Part shown: positions 7,078-12,981 of the stretch, piece after piece
Layout of the letters: each line of letters begins with the position of its first letter
Position numbering within the stretch: position 1 is the stretch's first letter
Assembly: GCA_025355485.1 (NCBI GenBank)
Contig: JANXZP010000245.1
Location: 1-12,981, forward strand
Direction of reading: 5' to 3'
Origin: Pseudomonadota bacterium
GTDB taxonomy: Bacteria; Pseudomonadota; Gammaproteobacteria; Xanthomonadales; Xanthomonadaceae
DNA: 12,981 nt
Made by a program: the position numbers and the translations under genes
Notes under the pieces: model-generated
Database searches by the model: none
Told to the model about the DNA's origin: nothing
What the model saw: only the letters and a program-made list of their open reading frames with translations

Positions 7078-7353
7078 ATGGCCAGCATCGATATCCACCG
7101 CGCCCACGGGCGCAGCATGAAGGAGGCGCGCGCCGCGGTCGAGCGCGTCGCCGAACATATTTCCGAAAAATTCGGCATGCACCACAGTTGGGACGGCAAC
7201 GACCTCGACTTCAGCGGTAGCGGCGTCAAGGGCCGGATCGCGCTAGGCAAGAAGGACGTGCATGTCACCGCAAGCCTCGATTTCCTGCGCGGGATGTTCA
7301 AGGGCCCGATCGAGGCCGAAATCCACCGCTACCTCGAGCGCGAATTCGGTTGA
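7078..7353 (+). CDS. Polyhydroxyalkanoic acid system family protein
   Basis: This small protein (91 residues from 7078; 94 from the in-frame ATG at 7069) matches the layout of the short family annotated as polyhydroxyalkanoic acid system protein: SIDIHR near the start, EARAAVERVAEHISEKFGMHHSWDGNDLDFS, GVKGRIALGKKDVHVTASL, and a closing KGPIEAEIHRYLEREF. Members occur near PHA granule genes, but their biochemical role is not established. The ATG at 7078 is preferred because MASIDIH fits the family start; neither candidate has a clear ribosome site. The divergent FHA gene lies 61 bases away. Its 3' end overlaps the convergent gene at 7329-8171 by 25 bases. Confidence 0.8.
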   Translation: MASIDIHRAHGRSMKEARAAVERVAEHISEKFGMHHSWDGNDLDFSGSGVKGRIALGKKDVHVTASLDFLRGMFKGPIEAEIHRYLEREFG

Positions 7354-8171
7354 AACCGGCTGGATCGTGACTCTGGACGCGGCTTGATCGCTGGCACCGG
7401 CGCGAATGAATCTGGATCGCCGGAGAACAGGCGTCGTGACACTTCGATTTCCTGCGCCACGATGCGCTGCACGAACGCTTCGGCGTCATCAAGCACGCGA
7501 AACGCGCCGAAGCCGCGTTCGAGGAAGGATTGCAACGCGCTGAGTCCGGCCAGCCTGGCCGGCATGCGCGACATCCGCAGCAGCCGCCACAAAGTCGGCT
7601 TGTGCACGGCCGTAGCGAGCGCTACGCCGATGCTTGAAATCAACGCGATCTGCTCGCGCCTCAACCGTGGATGCGCGACCACTCGGTACGCATCGGCGTA
7701 GGCACCCACATCGATCGCCTCGCGCCGGCCCAGCTTCCGCGACAACGCTGCGGCCATGCGCAAATCGAAGGCGTGGCTGAGCGCCGACAACGCGATCGCA
7801 TCGCCTGCGGTGGCGATCATCTGCGCCGGAAGGATGCGCGTCATCGTCGGCAGGACGCGCGCGACGTCGCGGTCGCGGCCGCTGAAATCGTGGTCGCCGT
7901 ACAGATCGCTGAGAAAGAACTCCGCCGCCGGACGCGAAACCGGATCGTCGAGGAACTGCTGAAAACTGGCCGCCAGCCGCTGCATCTGCCAGCGTTGCAA
8001 CTCGGGCAGGCGCGGATCGCGATTGCGCGGCTCCTGCACGGGATCGAACAGCGCTTGTTGACAAGCCAATCGGTGCAGCACCCGCTGGCGCAATGCTTCT
8101 GGGGCAGGCGCCTGGCTGTCGTCAGCGACGCTGCCACTACCCTTGCGATGCCGCGATGAAGGTCTGTTCAC
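7329..8171 (-). CDS. Conserved protein of unknown function (FFLSDLYG motif)
   Basis: The 280-residue product, starting at a GTG, is Arg-rich and mostly helical with no signal peptide or membrane segment. A conserved-looking block FFLSDLYGDHDFSGRDRDV spans about 85-103, followed by ARVLPTMTRILPAQM and long helices around 120-250. The C-terminus (about 262-280) is a Ser/Arg-rich low-complexity tail. I recall this FFLxDLYG pattern in uncharacterised proteins of Pseudomonas and relatives but know no function. It is convergent with the PHA-system gene (25-base overlap) and divergent from the patatin gene (80-base gap), which suggests, but does not show, a link to lipid storage. Confidence 0.75.
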   Translation of the reverse strand: MNRPSSRHRKGSGSVADDSQAPAPEALRQRVLHRLACQQALFDPVQEPRNRDPRLPELQRWQMQRLAASFQQFLDDPVSRPAAEFFLSDLYGDHDFSGRDRDVARVLPTMTRILPAQMIATAGDAIALSALSHAFDLRMAAALSRKLGRREAIDVGAYADAYRVVAHPRLRREQIALISSIGVALATAVHKPTLWRLLRMSRMPARLAGLSALQSFLERGFGAFRVLDDAEAFVQRIVAQEIEVSRRLFSGDPDSFAPVPAIKPRPESRSSRFQPNSRSR

Positions 8172-8193
8172 AGGCGCATCCGATGCGGTTCAC

Positions 8194-8221
8194 GGTTCAA
8201 ACGAATTTCTGAGGCTACAAT
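8194..8221 (+). promoter_or_regulatory. Candidate promoter of the patatin-like gene
   Basis: A good -10 (TACAAT, 8216-8221) lies 30 bases before the ATG at 8252. The -35 is weak: GGTTCA (8194-8199) at 16-base spacing is the best option. The 80-base gap also serves the divergent GTG-started gene. Confidence 0.35.
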
Positions 8222-8251
8222 CGCCGCCACCCCGACTCAACGAATGCCTGC

Positions 8252-9493
8252 ATGCTGCTGATCCAGCCCGCCAACAAACGCTGCAAGAGCAGCGCCCGCA
8301 TCGGCCTGGCGATCGCCGGCGGAGGACCGATCGGCGGCATGTACGAACTCGGCGCGCTGCGCGCTCTCGATGATGCGCTCGAAGGACTCGACCTGACCCG
8401 GCTGGAAGTCTACGTCGGCGTCAGCTCGGGCGCGTTCCTCGCCGCAGGCCTCGCCAACCGTATGTCCACCGAGGAAATGTGCCGAATCTTCATCACCGGC
8501 CAGGACGACCGCCTGCGCTTCCGGCCCGAGGCTTTCCTGCGCCCGGCGGTGCTCGAATACATGCGCCGCGCGGCAGGTTTCCCGGCGTTGCTGGTGGGAT
8601 GGTGGCGCGAGCTGCTGGTGCGCCCTGGCGGCGCGCGGTTGAGCGAGGCGATTGCGCGCTTCAGCAGCCTGATCCCGACCGGCCTGTTCGACAACGACGA
8701 AGTCGAGCGTTTCCTGCGCGACGCGTTCACGATCCGCGGCCGCAGCAACGATTTCCGCGAGCTCGAGCGCCCGCTGTACGTGGTCGCGGTGGACCTCAAC
8801 AGCGGCGACGCGGTGCGTTTCGGCGATGGCGAGTGGAACGACGTGCCGATCTCGCGCGCGGTGCAGGCCAGCGCGGCGATGCCGGGACTGTATCCGCCGG
8901 TGCGGATCCGCGACCGGCATTTCGTCGACGGCGCCTTGCGCCGCACGATGCACGCCTCGGTCGCGCTCAAGCACGGCATCGATCTGCTGATCGGGATCAA
9001 TCCACTGGTTCCGTTCGATTCCAGCGCGGCTTCGACGATGCCCGAACGCATGATCAATCTTGCCGACGGCGGCCTGCCGGTGGTGCTGTCGCAGACCTTC
9101 CGCACGCTGCTGCAATCGCGCGCGCAGGTTGGAATAGCCCGGTATGCCCAGCAATTCCCGCAGACCGACCAGCTTGTGCTGGAACCGAGCTCGGGCGACG
9201 CCGAGATGTTCTTCACCAGCGTTTTCAGTTTTTCCTCGCGCATCCGCGTCTGCCAGCACGCCTACCGCGCGACCCTGGACGACCTCGGCAAGCGCCGCGC
9301 CGAACTCGCGCCGTTGCTAGCCCGACATGGACTGCGACTGCGCGAGGACGTGATCGACGATCCGCGGTGCACCCTGATCGGCGGACTGAGCGAACGTCCA
9401 CACCCGACCGACACCACCGAGCGCCTGCGCCGCGCGCTCGACGATGTGGACGACACGTTGCGGCGGCGCAAACGGGCGGCACGCACGGCATGA
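8252..9493 (+). CDS. Patatin-like phospholipase family protein
   Basis: Patatin-type hydrolases cleave acyl esters with a Ser-Asp dyad. The 413-residue protein shows the oxyanion loop GGGPIG (23-28), the nucleophile elbow GVSSG (56-60, S58) and the catalytic Asp in FVDGA (224-228, D226), so all catalytic elements are present. No signal peptide is visible: GLAIAGGG lies at about 18-25 after a short basic start. It should therefore act in the cytosol, on membranes or on lipid granules. The C-terminal third (about 290-413) is Arg-rich and helical. The phasin gene follows 105 bases downstream on the same strand, consistent with a role at storage granules, but its substrate (phospholipid, triacylglycerol, wax or PHA) cannot be told. 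Confidence 0.92.
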   Translation: MLLIQPANKRCKSSARIGLAIAGGGPIGGMYELGALRALDDALEGLDLTRLEVYVGVSSGAFLAAGLANRMSTEEMCRIFITGQDDRLRFRPEAFLRPAVLEYMRRAAGFPALLVGWWRELLVRPGGARLSEAIARFSSLIPTGLFDNDEVERFLRDAFTIRGRSNDFRELERPLYVVAVDLNSGDAVRFGDGEWNDVPISRAVQASAAMPGLYPPVRIRDRHFVDGALRRTMHASVALKHGIDLLIGINPLVPFDSSAASTMPERMINLADGGLPVVLSQTFRTLLQSRAQVGIARYAQQFPQTDQLVLEPSSGDAEMFFTSVFSFSSRIRVCQHAYRATLDDLGKRRAELAPLLARHGLRLREDVIDDPRCTLIGGLSERPHPTDTTERLRRALDDVDDTLRRRKRAARTA

Positions 9494-9598
9494 ACGCCCG
9501 CTCGCAGCTGGTGTGAAAACTCTAGACAACGGTACGAAACTGCCGGGCAATCCAGCAGCAATCGTTTCTTCACCCGTACCGACAGCAGAGGACACATC

Positions 9599-10141
9599 AT
9601 GGCCAAGCTCAAATCGTCCGCACGCGCGAAAAACGCTGCGCCGAAAACTTCCGACCTGCAGGACAAGGCCGAGCAGTTCAAGCGCTCGATCAGCGGCTCG
9701 GCGCAGCACATCTGGATGGCCGGCGTCGGCGCGTTCAACCGCGCGCAGGAAGAAGGCACCAAACTCTTTGAAGCACTGGTGAAGGAAGGCATGAACATCG
9801 AGAGCAAGACCCGCAAGCTCGCCACCGGCAAGGTCGACGCCGTGCGCGATGCCGTCGAGGAGCGCGTTGGACAGGTGCGTGGCCGCGCCGCCGATACCTG
9901 GGATCGCCTGGAAAAAGTGTTCGAGGAACGCGTGCAGCGCGCCCTGACCCGCCTCGGCGTGCCGGGCCGCGAGGAAATTGCGGCGCTAATCGATCGCGTC
10001 GACCAGCTCAATCGCGAGTTGCGAAAGCTGTCGGGCGCTCCCGCGAAGGCCGATGCGCCTGCGAAGAAGGCCCCGGCTAAAAAGCCGGCTGCAAAGAAAG
10101 CCGGCCCGAAAAAAGCCGCCTCGAAGAAAGCGACGAAGTAA
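9599..10141 (+). CDS. Phasin-family granule-associated protein
   Basis: The 180-residue protein has an N-terminal linker, a phasin helical domain at about 20-115 (HIWMAGVGAFNRAQEEGTKLFEALVKEG is the recognisable phasin core), a Leu/Val heptad segment at about 124-145 (EEIAALIDRVDQLNRELRKL) likely to form a coiled coil, and a tail at about 147-180 made of Ala-Lys-Pro repeats resembling histone H1 and PhaF. Phasins coat PHA granules. PhaF-type tails bind DNA and help partition granules at division. A clear AGAGGA ribosome site (9587-9592) lies 6 bases before the ATG. A strong terminator follows at 10162-10189. Confidence 0.92.
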   Translation: MAKLKSSARAKNAAPKTSDLQDKAEQFKRSISGSAQHIWMAGVGAFNRAQEEGTKLFEALVKEGMNIESKTRKLATGKVDAVRDAVEERVGQVRGRAADTWDRLEKVFEERVQRALTRLGVPGREEIAALIDRVDQLNRELRKLSGAPAKADAPAKKAPAKKPAAKKAGPKKAASKKATK

Positions 10142-10161
10142 CGCGAATCTTCATGCGGAAT

Positions 10162-10189
10162 GAAAACGGCGCCTGAGGGCGCCGTTTTC
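10162..10189. terminator. Intrinsic terminator after the phasin gene
   Basis: A perfect 12-bp stem (10162-10173 with 10178-10189) has a TGAG loop, an A-tract on the left and a T-tract on the right. It lies 20 bases past the phasin stop. The symmetric A/T flanks allow termination from both sides. Confidence 0.88.
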
Positions 10190-10279
10190 GTTTGTTCGAT
10201 CCCGGTCGAGCTGCTTCGTTGCAGATTGCCGCAAGTAGCCATCCTTGGCGTACCTTCCAGTCGGAATTCATGCCTCCTC

Positions 10280-10330
10280 AGAAAAAGCCGCGCAAACTGC
10301 CACTGGCAGTTTGCAAGCACGGCTTTTTCT
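10280..10330 (-). terminator. Compound hairpin terminator at the end of the reductase gene
   Basis: An outer 11-bp stem (10280-10290 with 10320-10330, AGAAAAAGCCG/CGGCTTTTTCT) encloses an inner perfect 10-bp stem (10292-10301 with 10305-10314, loop ACT). A one-base bulge lies on one side and a five-base bulge on the other. On the minus strand the T-run of the descending arm supports termination. The outer stem overlaps the stop codon of the minus-strand reductase (10329-10331). It shares the 13-base core CTGCCACTGGCAG with the hairpin at 6107-6143. Confidence 0.75.
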
Positions 10331-12320
10331 ACCAGTGCACCCCACGCATCAGCGACGCGAACGCGATCTGCTCGCCACTCGGTTGTGCCGCCGCTTCGCG
10401 CATGCCTTTGATGCCCTTGGCCGCAGCCGAATCGGGGAACAATTCAAACGCGGTGTTCATCACGACTTCGTACATCTTCGGCGCGACTGCATTGATGGTC
10501 GCGGCGAAGATGCCCAGGCGCGTGGCGATGCGGCTCGGGCGCTCGATGATCGCCTTGACGATCAGGTCGGCGGCTTCCTCGGGCGACAAGGTCGGCACCG
10601 ATTCGTACATCTTGGTCGGCGCGATCATCGCGGTCTTCACCAACGGCATGTTGATCGTGGTGAACGCGATGTTCTTGCCGGAGAACTCGGCCTGCGCGCA
10701 ACGGCTGAACGCATCGAGTGCGGCCTTGCTGGCGACGTAGGCGGAGAATCGCGGCGAACTAGCAAGCACGCCGATCGAGCTGATGTTGATGATCTGCCCC
10801 TTGCGGCGTTCGGTCATCTTCGGCAGCACGCCCATGATCAGTCGCAGTGAACCGAAATAATTGAGCTGCATCGTGCGCTCGAAATCGTGGAAGCGGTCAT
10901 AGGACAACTCGACCGAGCGACGGATCGAGCGACCCGCGTTGTTGACCAGAACATCGACGTGGCCGTGTTCGGCGAGGATTTCCTTGACCAGACGGTCGCA
11001 GTCGGCGAGGTCGGCGAGGTCGGCCTTGTAGGCCCAGCACTTGCCGCCCGCCGCGATGATCTCGTCGCGGGTCGCATGCAGTTCCTCCTCGCCGCGCGCG
11101 ACGATCAGCGTCTTCGCGCCGGCTGCCGCGACCTTCTCCGCTGCGGCCTTGCCGATGCCCGACGAACCGCCGGTGATCACCACGACCTTGTTGTTGACCT
11201 TGCCCTTGAGCGAACGATCGACGAATAAATCCGGATCAAGATGCCGTTCCCAGTAATCCCACAGCCGCCACGCATAACTTTCCAGCGGTGGCACCGCGAT
11301 CTTCGAGCCTTTCAGCGCACGCTCGGCTTCGCGATTGTCGAAGCGGGTCGGATAGGTGATGAACTTCAGCGACTCCTTCGGAATCTTCAGGTCGCGCAGC
11401 AGCATCGTGATGAAGCGCTTGACCGGCGGCAGGTTGCCGAGCGCCGCGCGTGCCGCGAACGGCACGAACGAGAACATGCGCGCATCGATGCGCATCGTCA
11501 TCTCAGGCGCATGGCCGGCGCGGCAGAACGTGTTCAACACTTCGCCGACGCGCTGCGGTTCGGGATCGACGAGGTGGAAGCAGTGGCCGTCCAAGCCTTT
11601 CTTGTGCGCAATGTGGTCCATCGCATCGGCGACGAAATCCACCGGCACGATGTTGATGCGCCCGCCCTCGATGCCCAGCGTCGGCATCCACTGCGGCAGC
11701 ATCTCGCGCATCTTCTTGATCAACGGGAACATGTAGTACGGGCCGTCGATCTTGTCGATCTCGCCGGTCTTCGAATCGCCGACCACCATGCCCGGGCGAT
11801 AGATGCGCCACGGGATCTTGCAGTCGTTGCGCACCAGGCCTTCGGCATCGTGCTTGGTGCGCAAGTAGGGATCTTCAAGACCTTCGGCCTCGTCGAACAT
11901 ATCCTCGCGGAACACGCCGGTGTACAGCCCCGCCGCGGCGATCGAGCTGGTGTGGTGGAAACATCCGGCATTGAGAGCAGTCGCCAGTGCGATCGCATGT
12001 TGGGTGCCATCGATGTTCGCCACGCGCTGGCTTTCGGCATCGGCCGAGATGTCATAGATCGCAGCGAGGTGGAAGAAGTGCGCGATCTTGCCGTTCAACG
12101 CCCGCACCTTCGCCGCCGGCACGCCGAGTTTTGCTTTGGCCAGATCGCCTGCGATCACCACGAATCGCTTGCGATCCCAGCCCATCGTTTCGGCGATGCG
12201 TTCGAACTTTTTTTCCGACCCCGCGCGGATCAGCACGTGGATCGTGCCTTTGCGCTTGAGCAGGTTGCTGACCAGGTGGCGGCCGATGAAGCCGGTCGCG
12301 CCGGTGATGAAATAGCTCAT
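10329..12320 (-). CDS. Two-domain fatty acyl-CoA/ACP reductase (SDR fusion)
   Basis: The 663-residue protein joins two Rossmann domains. Residues 1-365 form an extended-SDR thioester-reductase-like domain with TGATGFIG (6-13), Ser125/126 and YLRTK (Y152, K156). Residues 375-600 form a classical SDR with TGGSSGIG (383-390), NNAG (460-463), Ser514/515 and YVASK (Y528, K532). Length and architecture, and long stretches as I recall them, match the Marinobacter reductase Maqu_2507 (661 residues), which reduces fatty acyl-CoA or acyl-ACP through the aldehyde to fatty alcohol with NADPH. Fatty alcohols feed wax ester synthesis. Start at 12320: GAGGAG ribosome site 6 bases upstream; the upstream open frame shows no family match. 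The acyl-CoA-binding protein gene is divergent. The substrate remains inferred; many databases would say only SDR family oxidoreductase. Confidence 0.9.
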   Translation of the reverse strand: MSYFITGATGFIGRHLVSNLLKRKGTIHVLIRAGSEKKFERIAETMGWDRKRFVVIAGDLAKAKLGVPAAKVRALNGKIAHFFHLAAIYDISADAESQRVANIDGTQHAIALATALNAGCFHHTSSIAAAGLYTGVFREDMFDEAEGLEDPYLRTKHDAEGLVRNDCKIPWRIYRPGMVVGDSKTGEIDKIDGPYYMFPLIKKMREMLPQWMPTLGIEGGRINIVPVDFVADAMDHIAHKKGLDGHCFHLVDPEPQRVGEVLNTFCRAGHAPEMTMRIDARMFSFVPFAARAALGNLPPVKRFITMLLRDLKIPKESLKFITYPTRFDNREAERALKGSKIAVPPLESYAWRLWDYWERHLDPDLFVDRSLKGKVNNKVVVITGGSSGIGKAAAEKVAAAGAKTLIVARGEEELHATRDEIIAAGGKCWAYKADLADLADCDRLVKEILAEHGHVDVLVNNAGRSIRRSVELSYDRFHDFERTMQLNYFGSLRLIMGVLPKMTERRKGQIINISSIGVLASSPRFSAYVASKAALDAFSRCAQAEFSGKNIAFTTINMPLVKTAMIAPTKMYESVPTLSPEEAADLIVKAIIERPSRIATRLGIFAATINAVAPKMYEVVMNTAFELFPDSAAAKGIKGMREAAAQPSGEQIAFASLMRGVHW

Positions 12321-12455
12321 CGCACGCTCCTCGATGATCGAATGTTGAATTCCAGCCGCCGCAGGCGCCCCATGCGCCTTACGGCACTTCCCACATCCTT
12401 TTGGGCCGACGTTGCCAGAGGCTGCCGGATAAGACAACGCAGCGCACCGCTGGCG

Positions 12456-12484
12456 TTGACCGTACCCGGGGGTCATGCTATCAG
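12456..12484 (+). promoter_or_regulatory. Predicted promoter of the acyl-CoA-binding protein gene
   Basis: TTGACC (12456-12461) and TATCAG (12479-12484) are separated by exactly 17 bases, a good sigma-70 fit, 34 bases before the ATG at 12519. The rest of the 198-base divergent gap (12321-12518) holds the reductase ribosome site (12327-12332). No clear operator palindrome for the TetR protein was found. Confidence 0.55.
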
Positions 12485-12518
12485 GCATCCTCCACTGCAA
12501 TGCTACTGAGACATCGCC

Positions 12519-12776
12519 ATGGCCGATCTGAAAACCCAATTCGAGGACGCCGCCAAGGCGGTGATGGATCTCAAGCAGCGCCCCGACAACGACGTGCTGC
12601 TCAAGCTCTACGCACTGTACAAGCAGGGTTCCGAGGGCGACGTCAACGGACCGAAGCCGGGGTTCTTCGACTTCGTCGGCAGCGCCAAGTACGAGGCTTG
12701 GGAAAAGCTCAGGGGCACGAAACCTGATGACGCGATGAAGAAATACGTGTCGCTGGTCAAGTCGCTCAACACCTGA
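12519..12776 (+). CDS. Acyl-CoA-binding protein
   Basis: The 85-residue product is a complete ACBP domain, a four-helix cytosolic carrier that binds medium- and long-chain acyl-CoA with high affinity. The binding residues known from bovine ACBP (Tyr28, Lys32, Lys54, Tyr73) correspond to Y31 and K35 in LYALYKQGSEGD, K57 in SAKYEAWEKL, and Y76 in MKKYVSLV. ACBPs are widespread in eukaryotes and found in only some bacteria. It is divergent from the acyl-CoA reductase and 14 bases upstream of a TetR-family gene, so a role in buffering or delivering acyl-CoA to the reductase is plausible but inferred. Confidence 0.95.
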   Translation: MADLKTQFEDAAKAVMDLKQRPDNDVLLKLYALYKQGSEGDVNGPKPGFFDFVGSAKYEAWEKLRGTKPDDAMKKYVSLVKSLNT

Positions 12777-12790
12777 TTCCACCGACGCAC

Positions 12791-12981
12791 GTGGCGCGCC
12801 AGACCAAGCAGCGCATCCTCGACGCCAGCCTCGCGTTGTTCAATGCGCAGGGCGAACCCAACGTCACCACCAACCACATCGCGGACGACCTGGAGATCAG
12901 CCCGGGCAACCTGTACTACCACTTCCGCAACAAGGACGACATCATCGAGCAGATCTTCGTGCGCTTCGAGGAGCGCATGGA
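12791..12981 (+). CDS. TetR-family transcriptional regulator, N-terminal part (cut by window end)
   Basis: Sixty-three complete codons are visible from a GTG start 14 bases after the acyl-CoA-binding protein stop. They encode a typical TetR DNA-binding domain: helix 1 (ARQTKQRILDASLALFNAQG), then TTNHIADDLEIS and GNLYYHFRNKDDI, the helix-turn-helix signature. No in-frame ATG precedes it after the last gene. The ligand-binding C-terminal domain is outside the window. Its position suggests it is co-transcribed with the acyl-CoA-binding protein gene and could regulate that gene or the reductase, in the way FadR/PsrA-like TetR proteins sense acyl-CoA; this is inference. Confidence 0.85.
   Translation, partial: MARQTKQRILDASLALFNAQGEPNVTTNHIADDLEISPGNLYYHFRNKDDIIEQIFVRFEERM

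Noticed and set aside
8237..9259. Minus-strand open frame opposite the patatin gene
   Set aside because: The plus strand carries all patatin catalytic motifs in order; the opposite frame is His/Arg/Ala-rich with no domain.
9262..10320. Minus-strand open frame of 352 codons opposite the phasin
   Set aside because: It spans the phasin, a terminator and the end of the patatin gene antisense, with Phe/Ala-rich repeats that mirror the Lys/Ala tail.
11241..12509. Plus-strand open frame of 422 codons opposite the reductase
   Set aside because: It is antisense to a fully recognisable two-domain SDR protein and is His/Arg/Asp-rich, as typical for a shadow frame.
12321..12782. Extended start of the acyl reductase at 12782
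   Set aside because: It would overlap the acyl-CoA-binding protein gene antisense and has no homology; MSYFITGATG at 12320 is the natural Rossmann start.

Overview
The window is high-GC chromosomal DNA (roughly 60-68% G+C by eye) from a gammaproteobacterium, most likely of the order Xanthomonadales (Rhodanobacteraceae/Lysobacteraceae). This placement is inferred from protein style and from the mix of serS, serC-aroA, phasin-type and Marinobacter-like fatty acyl reductase genes. No database search was possible. There is no insertion sequence, CRISPR array, phage gene or rRNA.

Left end (1-354, minus-strand features): an intact tRNA-Ser(UGA) at 97-186, followed by a hairpin that is the core of a 67-base near-perfect inverted repeat. 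The outer part of that repeat is an opposite-strand copy of the tRNA 3' end. Upstream of the intact tRNA lie four short back-to-back hairpins and the 5' half of a second tRNA-Ser, broken off at its anticodon.

355-2772 (minus): serS followed by a LysR-family regulator, probably one transcript. The seryl-tRNA synthetase carries an in-frame insertion of about 45 residues in its catalytic domain, written in lower-GC DNA with rare leucine codons. A plausible serS promoter faces away from a plus-strand TonB-domain protein gene (2897-3583).

3580-5986 (minus): serC-aroA, a tight two-gene operon joining serine/pyridoxal phosphate synthesis and the shikimate pathway. AroA resembles class II EPSP synthases. 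Its stop codon overlaps that of the convergent tonB-like gene.

6147-7016 (minus): a small membrane-anchored protein with two FHA-like domains whose phosphothreonine-binding residues look partly lost.

7078-12981: a storage-lipid and acyl-CoA neighbourhood. It holds a polyhydroxyalkanoic-acid-system family protein, a conserved protein of unknown function, a patatin-like lipase, a phasin with a lysine/alanine tail, a 663-residue two-domain reductase closely resembling the Marinobacter fatty acyl-CoA/ACP reductase type, and, divergently, an acyl-CoA-binding protein followed by a TetR-family regulator cut by the window end. The likely theme is handling of acyl-CoA and neutral lipid (PHA and/or wax ester) at granule surfaces. 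No PHA synthase or wax ester synthase lies inside the window.

The points most worth a second look are the foreign-looking SerRS insertion, the broken tRNA-Ser with its hairpin array and inverted tRNA tail, the two structurally matched compound hairpins at the 3' ends of unrelated minus-strand genes, and the lipid-granule gene set.
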